NCBI RefSeq assembly: GCF_049615385.1
Contig: NZ_JBMZFL010000040.1
Length of the DNA: 9,042 bases
Source of the DNA: Aequoribacter sp049615385
GTDB taxonomy: Bacteria > Pseudomonadota > Gammaproteobacteria > Pseudomonadales > Halieaceae
Direction: 5' to 3' (one strand)
Both the position numbers and the translations under genes were made by a program. Below, piece after piece: positions 1 through 6,831 of this stretch. Numbering within the stretch: the first letter of the stretch is position 1; each line of letters opens with the position of its first letter. The notes below the pieces were generated by a model. That model saw only the letters and a program-made list of their open reading frames with translations. It ran no database searches and was not told the DNA's origin.

Positions 1-1
1 A

Positions 2-637
2 GCGACTAAGTTTCATGAGGAGCATCGTGCTGCATTAGACTGGCTCAATACCATCAGTGATGAAGAGTTTAAGTTTTTTGGTCTAGAGGTAGAGCTGTGG
101 TCAATAGGCGACAGCGAATATGCACCGAAGTTTAATATCGTATGCAAGCCTAATGAGTGGTCTCGAAACACCAGAGAAGGCTTGAAGAAAGTCGAAGATG
201 GTCTTTCAGATACTAAGCAATTACAACGACGCTTCTGGGAGCATCTTAAAGAGCATTTAAAAGCCAAACATAACATTCACCCTCAAAAAGCTAGAGCCCA
301 AAACTGGCTTAATACTGTGATTGGGAAAACGGATGTTCATATCACCTGTACCTGTAACTCAATCACCAATACTATTGGTGTTGGGCTTTACATTGGCAGT
401 GAAAATGCCACGGAAATATTTAATGCGTTAAAACTTGATGCAGTCATGATTGAAAATGAATTAGGTTTTGAAGTTGAATGGCAAGCTTTAGAGCAAAAAA
501 GGGCGTCCCGGATCCAGGTTTATCGTGAAGACAGTGTTCTATCAGATGAGGACACTTGGCCTGAGTTAAGTCAGTGGCTAGGAGAAAAAGTCGCAAAATT
601 TGATAATGTTTTTAGACGACGCCTACAAGATTTATGA
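2..637 (+). CDS. DUF4268 domain-containing protein, 5' truncated by window edge
   Basis: The frame is open from base 2 to the TGA at 635-637, giving 211 residues with no N-terminus in the window. The TTG at 182 is an internal codon, because the same frame reads upstream through HRAALDWLNTISDEEFKFFG and LEVELWSIGDS. That segment, followed by APKFNIVCKPNEWSR and a C-terminal FEVEW region, is what I recognise as the DUF4268 family. These proteins usually carry a nuclease-like domain further N-terminal, which would lie outside the window, and are often found near restriction-modification or other defence genes (family knowledge). The molecular role is unknown. The next gene starts inside its stop codon (ATGA), so the two were one transcription unit. 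Base composition is clearly lower in GC than the hsd genes. Family call fairly sure; function not. Confidence 0.75.
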   Translation, partial: ATKFHEEHRAALDWLNTISDEEFKFFGLEVELWSIGDSEYAPKFNIVCKPNEWSRNTREGLKKVEDGLSDTKQLQRRFWEHLKEHLKAKHNIHPQKARAQNWLNTVIGKTDVHITCTCNSITNTIGVGLYIGSENATEIFNALKLDAVMIENELGFEVEWQALEQKRASRIQVYREDSVLSDEDTWPELSQWLGEKVAKFDNVFRRRLQDL

Positions 638-849
638 GTATTGAGAGTTTTATGACATCAACTAAGCGAGCACGCACTATTCAGATATTTTTACCAACAG
701 GTGACCCTTCTGGTATACGTATTGCAGAGCAAACCACCTCGATTATTAGGTTAATCGAAGTGCCACGAAGTGATATTGCTGAATTTCAAAAACTCCCAGA
801 GGCAAAGCAGGTAGGGCTTTATTTTTTAGTTTCAGGCGATAATAAAGAC

Positions 850-873
850 GGCTATTTGCATTATAGGGTTGGA
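850..873 (+). repeat. Left terminal inverted repeat of the ISL3-like element
   Basis: It begins GGCTATTTGCATT and ends GGTTGGA. Compared with the complement of 8964-8987 it matches at 20 of 24 positions; mismatches are positions 14, 16, 17 and 21 of the repeat. It lies beyond the 3' end of the transposase gene and supplies the chimeric C-terminus (GYLHYRVG) of the broken GIY-YIG frame. Confidence 0.75.
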
Positions 874-881
874 ATCCAACC
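867..881. repeat. Palindrome at the inner edge of the left terminal repeat
   Basis: The sequence ggttggaatccaacc has 7-bp arms around a single central base and overlaps the last 7 bases of the left terminal repeat. The right arm read on the minus strand gives GGTTGGAT, the same octamer that recurs at 923 and 967. A transposase-binding role is an inference from position only. Confidence 0.5.
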
Positions 882-922
882 GTTCTGACCCTGGATTATT
901 GGTCAGGTCAAATGCAGCCTCT

Positions 923-937
923 GGTTGGATTTCTCTG
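923..937 (+). repeat. Subterminal repeat copy 1 (GGTTGGATTTCTCTG)
   Basis: This 15-mer recurs 44 bp further in as a 14-mer that lacks one T (967-980). Both copies lie in the 108-bp non-coding stretch between the GIY-YIG stop and the transposase stop, a usual place for subterminal transposase-binding sites. Confidence 0.5.
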
Positions 938-966
938 TTTTCACCGCCTCACCAGAATCTAACATT

Positions 967-980
967 GGTTGGATTCTCTG
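967..980 (+). repeat. Subterminal repeat copy 2 (GGTTGGATTCTCTG)
   Basis: It matches copy 1 at 923-937 apart from one missing T and ends 16 bp before the transposase stop codon complement at 997. See copy 1 for the interpretation. Confidence 0.5.
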
Positions 981-996
981 ACGCAACTCTCTCGCG

Positions 997-2265
997 CTAA
1001 TCCAGCTCACCACTCTCTGCCTGTTTCAACAACGTCGGAATGTGCGGCCCATATTCCACCTTGCCGTGACCTGCTCGAATACCACTGCCGACCTTGCGGG
1101 CTTCTTTGGAGTACAACGTCTTTGCCCGAATGATGGGGTAGCTGTAACCCCGACCTAACCGGTTTGACATCTTGATCAGTCCGTTGAGACCCTCGGTGTA
1201 GCCATTGGTGATCGGGAGAGGCGCATCCCAGTAGGCAAAGATGTCGTCGTAATGGTTGTGGACGGTTTTGGCCAACTTCTTGAATGCCATCAATCCATGC
1301 TTTGGCAGGCTGTTTTCCCAGGCTTCAAAGGCATTCTGAGCACTCTGCTTGTCGGGTTCGTCATAGATGCTGAAGAATGCTTCCTTGAAGTCATAGGCCA
1401 AGGCAAGCTCCGGGATCGCCTGTTTCACGACCTCCAGCGCCTTTTGCTCTGCTGGCGTCAGGTTGCCGGGGCGCTTCAAAGTGAGCCAGCGAATGGATTT
1501 TTTGACGTAAATCCGGTCTTCTTTGCTTAACTGAGCCTGATAGTTCTTGCGCTCCACTTCCAGCGCTTCGGAGGCCATTTTAACAACATGGAACTTATCG
1601 ATCACCAGTTTGGCGTTGGGTAGATACTGAGCAAAAGAACGCTTAAAGGGCCTCCACATATCAGTACAGACCCATTCCACCTTGTCAGCGTCCGGCAGCG
1701 CCTCGAAGAATGGCTTCAGGTGCTCTTGAGTCCGGTGTTCCAGCATGTCGAAGACATTGTTGGTTGCCAGGTTGGTGATCACACAGCGATAACCGCCGGC
1801 CAGGTTCACTTCGTCGATACCCATGATGACCGGGGTTTCGTATCGAACTGTCTGGGAAAGTTCCTCAATTAGATCATGAGCAATGTTCTTGACGGTGTTC
1901 ACCGCCACGCCGGTTTGCTCTGCCAAGGCATGGAAGGTCGTTCCCAGGCACTGTTCCCGAATTGCAGCGACCAGTCGTTTGGTCGCTCGGCGTTTATCAT
2001 CCAGAAAACTCAGCTCTGGCGTGGCCATTTTGCCGCATGACTCACAACGAAAGCGCGGACGGTGCACTTCAAGCCGAACGGGCTGCATGTGCATTGGTGT
2101 GTCCATGAACTTACTCTTTCGTATCCCGTGCTTGTGCATGGGAATGTTGCAACCCCCGCACATTGGCACCTCAATCGTTTCCATCTCGGCCACTATCACA
2201 AGGCCTTTGCTTTCATAGCGCATATCCACCGGCTTGATTCCCGGAAGATTCAGCAGGTCAAGCAT
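997..2265 (-). CDS. tnp: ISL3 family transposase, intact
   Basis: This 422-residue DDE transposase catalyses cut-and-paste type movement of its element. In order it shows a short N-terminus, an ISL3-type zinc finger with C36xxC39 and C74xxC77, a helix-turn-helix region at about 109-131 (TFHALAEQTGVAVNTVKNI) and the catalytic domain with likely acidic residues D151 in GIDEV, D202 in CTDMWRPF and E358 in NGYTEGLNG. Length is normal for the family (about 400-440). I chose the ATG at 2265 because MLDLLNLPGIKPVD fits ISL3 N-termini; the frame upstream to 2424 is only a shadow of hsdR. The ATG lies 4 nt after the hsdR stop, with no strong ribosome site, so it is probably translated by coupling or re-initiation from hsdR. 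There is no frameshift or stop; it looks functional. A lone IS with a lost left end is the alternative to cargo-bearing transposon. Confidence 0.92.
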   Translation of the reverse strand: MLDLLNLPGIKPVDMRYESKGLVIVAEMETIEVPMCGGCNIPMHKHGIRKSKFMDTPMHMQPVRLEVHRPRFRCESCGKMATPELSFLDDKRRATKRLVAAIREQCLGTTFHALAEQTGVAVNTVKNIAHDLIEELSQTVRYETPVIMGIDEVNLAGGYRCVITNLATNNVFDMLEHRTQEHLKPFFEALPDADKVEWVCTDMWRPFKRSFAQYLPNAKLVIDKFHVVKMASEALEVERKNYQAQLSKEDRIYVKKSIRWLTLKRPGNLTPAEQKALEVVKQAIPELALAYDFKEAFFSIYDEPDKQSAQNAFEAWENSLPKHGLMAFKKLAKTVHNHYDDIFAYWDAPLPITNGYTEGLNGLIKMSNRLGRGYSYPIIRAKTLYSKEARKVGSGIRAGHGKVEYGPHIPTLLKQAESGELD

Positions 2266-2269
2266 CGGC

Positions 2270-5200
2270 TTAATCCATATCCAGGTCGATGACTTTGTTT
2301 TCGCGCAGCAGGTCATACACCACGTCAACCAATGCGGCCATGCCCTGACGATCAGACTTGAGCACCTGTGTGGCCAGCTTCTGGTGGCTGGACAAAGCGC
2401 GTACCACCGCTTGCTGAACAGCACCGGGCAAGTTGCCTTTCATGGCCTGCTCGCGGGTATTGCTCTCTACCTGGGCCATTACCACATCGCTTTCGCCGGT
2501 GATTGACGAGATCTGGTTTACAAAGGCGACCTGATCCTGAATCGGCGTTGCCTCACCAAACAGGCTGTTGAGCCGCTCAATAATCTCTTTGACAAACTTG
2601 GGCTTGTCTCCGGCTCCACCGCCACCGCCGGGGCCTACCGGTTGCAGTACCGGGGTTTCGCCTTCGTCTTCCACATCACCTGGTCGAGCGTTGATGTCAA
2701 AGCCGGTGAGCACCAAGCCGGTCAAGTCCACGGTTTCAGGTGCTTCGTGCAATAGACGCTTTTGCAATAGCTTGGCGAAGGCGGCGAAGTTCTCCAGCTC
2801 CGGGTCGCCAAAATCAATCAGTTGGGCGATATAGGAGTAGGTACGACAAAAACGCCCCAAATCCGACTTGAAGCCAATCAGTGCCTTGATTTGCTCGGCG
2901 TACTCATCCTGATGGTGGTCAGCAGACTTCATGCCCGCCTCATCACCCTTGGCGCGGGCCTTCTCAAAAGCCGCCTCCCAGGTCGCCATGCCATCGCGCA
3001 GCATCTTCATCTTGTCGTTATACAAGGCCGTCGCTCCAGCAGTGGCGGCATACAGCGCCTTGTGCTGTGGCGATTTGGTATGGGTGATGTCGCGGATGGT
3101 CTTAAAGCGAGCTTCCTTGAACGCAGCCAGGTCTTTCTCGTCGTAAAGGCCGTGCTCATCCAGGCGTTCCTTGATCTCGTACACCACGTTGAGGTCTTGC
3201 ACTTCGTCGATGTGAGCGCCCTTATCATAGGTGGCAAAGGCTTTTCGCACGTTCTCCGGGTCGTTCACGAAATCGATGATAAACACCTCATCCTTACCGG
3301 GAGCTGTCCGGTTCAGGCGGGCAAAGGTTTGCACGATCTCCACGTGGTTGGCGATTTTCTTGTCTACATACATGGCGACCAGTTTGGGCTGGTCAAAGCC
3401 GGTTTGAAACTTATCGGCAACTAGCATCACCCGATATTCAGGGCGGTCAAAGGCAAAGCGCAAATCCTGCCCCTGGATATCCGGGTTCATGCTCTGCTCG
3501 GTGAACTCCTCGTTCTCATCGACGATAAACACATCGTCCTTAAACTCACCGTCATAATCGTGCATCACCTGCTTGCCGGTCATCTTGCCGGAAAAGGCCA
3601 CCAGTGAACGAATAAAACCGTACTCGCTATGCTGTTCGATGTACCGGTCAAACGCTTTCTTATAGCGGATGGCGGCGGCACGGGAGCTGGTGACCACCAT
3701 GGCCTTGGCCTTACCATCCAGCCGATGGGCGACGTTCTTGGTGAAGTGCTCAACGATAAACTGCACCTTCTGGGTCACATTGGTGGGGTGCAGGGACATC
3801 CACTGGGCCAAAGCACGTTTAGCAGCCTTGCCGCTCACCCGCTTGCTGTCTTCAATCTGCTTGGAAAGGTTGAAGGCCGTTTTGTAGGGTACATAGCCTT
3901 TCAGCACATCGAGAATGAACCTCTCCTCAATCGCCTGGCGCATGGTGTACTTATGGAATGCAACGGGTGGATTGTCATCCGATACGGGCTGGGTAGGATC
4001 TTGCGGTCGGCCAAATAGCATCAACGTAGAATGCTTTGGCGTACCAGTAAACGCAAAGTAACTGATATTATCCGGGCGGGCGCGGGACTTTTGCAGTTGT
4101 TCCAGCAACTCATCCACCGTCATGGTGGACATCTTGCCTTGCCCACTCATCCCCAGCGCGGCTTGCAGTTTGGCGGCGGTAGAGCCGGTCTGCGAGTTAT
4201 GTGCCTCATCAATGATTACTGCAAAGTTTTTCCCTTTCAGGGCCTTGTCGGTGATGATGGCTTCCATCGCATAGGGGAATGTCTGAATCGTGACCACCAC
4301 AATCGGTGTTCCAGACAACAGAGCTTCCGAAAGCTGCTTGCTCTTGGACTTGGACGATTTCTGCCGGTCGATGGCGGCGATCACGCCAAACTGGTGGTCA
4401 ATCTGCTTCACCGCATCCTGGAGCTGGCTGTCCAGCACATTGCGGTCGGTGACGATGATCACGTTGTTGAATACCGCGTCGCCGTTGTCTTGGCGCAGTT
4501 TCACCAGGTCATGGGCCGTCCAGGAGATGGTGCTGGTCTTGCCGGAACCAGCGCTGTGGTCGCACAAGTAGGTCATGCCTGCGCCGTTTTTTCGGGCATC
4601 GGCCAGCATCTGGTTCACTGCCGTCCACTGGTGGAAGCGCGGGAAAATCAGGGTCTCTTTCTTTGACCAGTTACCCTGAATATCCACTACGTCCTTTTTC
4701 TCGACGTAAACAAAGCTATGGAAAATCCGCAGCCAGGCATCCGGTTGGCAGACTTCCTCCCAGAAGTACGCCACCGGGTACTCCTGGGTGCCATCGGGCT
4801 TGACCTCACCGGGCGGGTTGCCCGCATGTACCGCGCCGCTTTCGTCCTTGCGACCCTTGTTGAACGGTAGGAAGAAGGTATTTTCCCCGTCCAGCCTGGT
4901 CGTCATCATGATTTCGGAATCGGACATGGCAAAGTGCACCACCGCCCCGCGCTTGAAAGTCAGCAGCGGCTCCCGGCGTTTTGTCTTGGGGTCATAGGGC
5001 AGGCGGTCGTTGCGGTACTGATCCATCGCCGCTTCAGCCGACTGGGTGAAGTCGGTTTTCAGTTCGACGGTCGCCACGGGTAGGCCGTTGATAAACAGCA
5101 CCAGATCAATGGCAAATTCACGGGCTGGATGATACTTCAGCTCCGGCACCACCCGCAGGATATTGGCCTGATAGCGCTCAATCACCGTTGCATTGCGCTT

Positions 5201-5527
5201 GTCTTCCGGCGCGGCCTCGCTCATCTCGATCAGTCCGCAACCAGCAATAGAAAAACCCTGGCGCAGCACCTGAATAGTGCCTTGTTTCTCCAGCGCCTTA
5301 TCCAGCCTAGACAACAGCACCTCAAGGGTCTTAGCCCCGTTCAGCCGTTCCAGCTTATCCCACTTTTCCTGCTGGCCGCTGTTCTTGATCCAGCTTTCCA
5401 GGTCTTCGGGGTATACCGCCCGCTCGGTGTCGTAGTGCTGAGTGTCGCCCAGCTTCCAACCCTGTTCAACCAGCCGATCGATGATGTATTGCTGGAAATG
5501 TTTTTCCTGATGGGCGGATGCCTGCAT
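2270..5527 (-). CDS. hsdR: Type I restriction enzyme R subunit (translocase/nuclease)
   Basis: HsdR gives the Type I complex its ATP-driven DNA translocation and cleavage of unmodified DNA, working with HsdM2S. The 1085-residue product has an N-terminal nuclease domain with D141 and E155-L-K157 (DLVLFINGLP then VELK), followed by DQYR. The superfamily 2 helicase core shows Walker A SAGSGKT at 325-331 (many relatives have TGSGKT), DEAH at 440-443, TGTP at 494-497, KFQTGFDQP at about 706-714 and the arginine-finger motif QTFARLNR at 733-740. A glycine-rich linker (VGPGGGGGAG, about 964-973) precedes a helical C-terminal domain that should contact the methyltransferase. The ATG at 5527 overlaps the hsdS stop as TAATG and has GAGGAG 7 nt upstream. 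Length is in the family range and the C-terminus looks complete, ending directly before the transposase gene. Confidence 0.95.
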   Translation of the reverse strand: MQASAHQEKHFQQYIIDRLVEQGWKLGDTQHYDTERAVYPEDLESWIKNSGQQEKWDKLERLNGAKTLEVLLSRLDKALEKQGTIQVLRQGFSIAGCGLIEMSEAAPEDKRNATVIERYQANILRVVPELKYHPAREFAIDLVLFINGLPVATVELKTDFTQSAEAAMDQYRNDRLPYDPKTKRREPLLTFKRGAVVHFAMSDSEIMMTTRLDGENTFFLPFNKGRKDESGAVHAGNPPGEVKPDGTQEYPVAYFWEEVCQPDAWLRIFHSFVYVEKKDVVDIQGNWSKKETLIFPRFHQWTAVNQMLADARKNGAGMTYLCDHSAGSGKTSTISWTAHDLVKLRQDNGDAVFNNVIIVTDRNVLDSQLQDAVKQIDHQFGVIAAIDRQKSSKSKSKQLSEALLSGTPIVVVTIQTFPYAMEAIITDKALKGKNFAVIIDEAHNSQTGSTAAKLQAALGMSGQGKMSTMTVDELLEQLQKSRARPDNISYFAFTGTPKHSTLMLFGRPQDPTQPVSDDNPPVAFHKYTMRQAIEERFILDVLKGYVPYKTAFNLSKQIEDSKRVSGKAAKRALAQWMSLHPTNVTQKVQFIVEHFTKNVAHRLDGKAKAMVVTSSRAAAIRYKKAFDRYIEQHSEYGFIRSLVAFSGKMTGKQVMHDYDGEFKDDVFIVDENEEFTEQSMNPDIQGQDLRFAFDRPEYRVMLVADKFQTGFDQPKLVAMYVDKKIANHVEIVQTFARLNRTAPGKDEVFIIDFVNDPENVRKAFATYDKGAHIDEVQDLNVVYEIKERLDEHGLYDEKDLAAFKEARFKTIRDITHTKSPQHKALYAATAGATALYNDKMKMLRDGMATWEAAFEKARAKGDEAGMKSADHHQDEYAEQIKALIGFKSDLGRFCRTYSYIAQLIDFGDPELENFAAFAKLLQKRLLHEAPETVDLTGLVLTGFDINARPGDVEDEGETPVLQPVGPGGGGGAGDKPKFVKEIIERLNSLFGEATPIQDQVAFVNQISSITGESDVVMAQVESNTREQAMKGNLPGAVQQAVVRALSSHQKLATQVLKSDRQGMAALVDVVYDLLRENKVIDLDMD

Positions 5528-6831
5528 TATTGTTCTCCTCGCAAATCAATCTGGCCGGTAACAGCGGCGGTGATAAAGGCCGAGCGGCGCTCTTTGAGTA
5601 GGGTGATGCTTTGTTCTGTTTTCTCGACTAGAGCATCAATGCGAGCAGTTTCTGCATTGATTGTATTTGTAATTTCGCTCTGCTCATCGACCGGAGGGAT
5701 AAGTATTGGAAGCCTTCTGACATCTTCAAACTTCAATGACTGCCTTAATCCTCCACCCATTGCATAAAAGACTTTACAAAGGTCATATGAACGCATCAAC
5801 CATGCAAAATATGTAGAATCAATACTGTGCGGTTTCACGGCCATATACGCAGAGGTAATGATTCCTCTTTGCGTGACCTGGGCTGATCGTAAGCTACGTT
5901 TGTCGTTTTGCAGATCGGTGAATCTAAATACGATTTCGCCAGACTCTACGATTTGATAGGTTTCATAAGACTCGGGCGTTAACCCCATATTTCTAGTTTC
6001 AGGCTTCTGGATGATGTTTCCGTAGCTGAGGGACAGTATATTGGTTTCAACTAGGCCCACATTCTTTCGGTTCAGTTCTGTCACCAAAGCGAAGAACGGC
6101 TTAACATCCCAATGCTCCGGCACCTGCCCAATCCACTCAACGCCGGAATCCTTCATCTTCACGTTGGGGTCTAGCCCCTTGGTGACCGCATGGGTAATCA
6201 GCGCCTGACGCTTTTCCTTCAGCAGATCGATAAAGCGGGTTTTCTTCTGGATTAGCGAATCAATACGGGCGGTTTCGCAGTCGAGGGCGGCGGCGATGGA
6301 GGCTTGTTCGTCAGTGTCGGGAAGCCCGATAGTAAATGACTCAAACAGCTCCGTTGGAACTCGCTTTAAGCCTCCAGTGCCTCTCATCTCAGATTTGGCA
6401 ATTGTTCTGAACTGCTCTTCTTGCAGACGGTAGTAAAGAAACCGGTTATGCCCCTTTCCATTTACCCGGAGGACATTGATTTCTGTAGAGCCAAACCCAA
6501 TGCCGTTAACCAAACCATTGGCTACCGCTATGTTTCCATTCTCAAAGCAAGGCGTTACCTTGGCGATCAGAATGTCGTCATCGCAAAAATAGCTATATCC
6601 GTCATACACCTCATGAATAGGGCGGGTCTCATCAAGTGTTACAGCATTGGTTCTCAGCTTCTCCATAGGGAGAAATGAGCAAAGAGAATCCTTGTCCTCG
6701 CTCAAGGTCGATTTCTTGGGGTTCAAAGCGGAAATACGCTTGATCTGGGCAATCTTCCAATGCTCCGGCACCTGCCCAATCCACTCAACGCCGGAATCCT
6801 TATACGCGGGATACGCTTTGTACTGGCTCAT
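5527..6831 (-). CDS. hsdS: Type I R-M specificity subunit with two target recognition domains
   Basis: HsdS reads the bipartite target for both methylation and restriction. The 434-residue protein has the usual two-fold arrangement: KDSGVEWIGQVPEHW at 11-25, the first TRD to about 180, a central conserved helical region with ETARIDSLIQKK and LLKEKRQALITHAVTKGLD (about 186-221), the same 15 residues again at 227-241, the second TRD to about 390, and a distal conserved region with ETARIDALVEKT and LLKERRSAFITAAVTGQID. The ATG at 6831 overlaps the hsdM stop as ATGA and has AGAGGT 9 nt upstream. Parts of the TRD-coding DNA are poorer in GC than the flanking hsd genes (20/60 in 5761-5820), as expected where recognition domains have been exchanged. 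The recognition sequence cannot be read from the protein by eye. No truncation. Confidence 0.95.
   Translation of the reverse strand: MSQYKAYPAYKDSGVEWIGQVPEHWKIAQIKRISALNPKKSTLSEDKDSLCSFLPMEKLRTNAVTLDETRPIHEVYDGYSYFCDDDILIAKVTPCFENGNIAVANGLVNGIGFGSTEINVLRVNGKGHNRFLYYRLQEEQFRTIAKSEMRGTGGLKRVPTELFESFTIGLPDTDEQASIAAALDCETARIDSLIQKKTRFIDLLKEKRQALITHAVTKGLDPNVKMKDSGVEWIGQVPEHWDVKPFFALVTELNRKNVGLVETNILSLSYGNIIQKPETRNMGLTPESYETYQIVESGEIVFRFTDLQNDKRSLRSAQVTQRGIITSAYMAVKPHSIDSTYFAWLMRSYDLCKVFYAMGGGLRQSLKFEDVRRLPILIPPVDEQSEITNTINAETARIDALVEKTEQSITLLKERRSAFITAAVTGQIDLRGEQ
5535..5540 (-). promoter_or_regulatory. Ribosome binding site of hsdR within the end of hsdS
   Basis: GAGGAG on the minus strand lies 7 nt before the hsdR ATG and inside the last hsdS codons (Arg-Gly-Glu-Gln-stop). 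It supports the 5527 start and translational coupling between specificity and restriction subunits. Confidence 0.7.
6109..6153 (-). repeat. 45-bp direct repeat in hsdS, copy before the second TRD
   Basis: Identical over 45 bases to 6757-6801 and encoding KDSGVEWIGQVPEHW (residues 227-241). The offset is 648 bp, exactly 216 codons, so recombination between copies keeps the frame. Flanking bases differ on both sides. Confidence 0.95.
6757..6801 (-). repeat. 45-bp direct repeat in hsdS, copy before the first TRD
   Basis: Partner of 6109-6153, encoding residues 11-25 of HsdS. No synonymous difference separates the two copies, which points to recent duplication or continuing gene conversion and not merely to protein-level conservation. 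Confidence 0.95.

Larger units (their letters stand above)
634..888 (+). pseudogene. GIY-YIG nuclease family protein, N-terminal fragment cut by the transposon end
   Basis: The ATG at 634 overlaps the DUF4268 stop by 4 nt; a second ATG at 652 is an alternative start. Residues such as TIQIFLPTGDPSGIRIAEQT and VGLYFLVSGDNKD resemble the N-terminal part of a GIY-YIG nuclease family found beside DUF4268 genes (family recognised from memory). In that family the catalytic GIY-YIG core follows within a few residues and the protein is some 250-300 residues long. Here only 72 native codons (634-849) remain; the last 12 residues and the TGA at 886-888 are read from the terminal inverted repeat of the mobile element and its inner flank. 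The catalytic core is therefore absent and the product is almost certainly inactive. The 3' part is not found in the 55 bases beyond the right end. Confidence 0.7.

Noticed and set aside
885..906. Hairpin ctgacc / ggtcag as a terminator after the GIY-YIG stop
   Set aside because: Only a 6-bp stem with a 10-base loop and no T-run follows; not convincing as a terminator.
954..977. Hairpin agaatc / gattct near the transposase 3' end
   Set aside because: AT-rich 6-bp stem with a 12-base loop and no U-tract in the transposase direction.
997..2424. Longer transposase frame starting at 2424
   Set aside because: The extra 53 residues overlap the hsdR C-terminus, are low-complexity in Trp/Cys/His and do not resemble an ISL3 N-terminus; MLDLLNLPGIKPVD at 2265 does.
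2822..4666. Long plus-strand open frames opposite hsdR
   Set aside because: They are antisense shadows of a clear, motif-complete hsdR and show no domain resemblance of their own.
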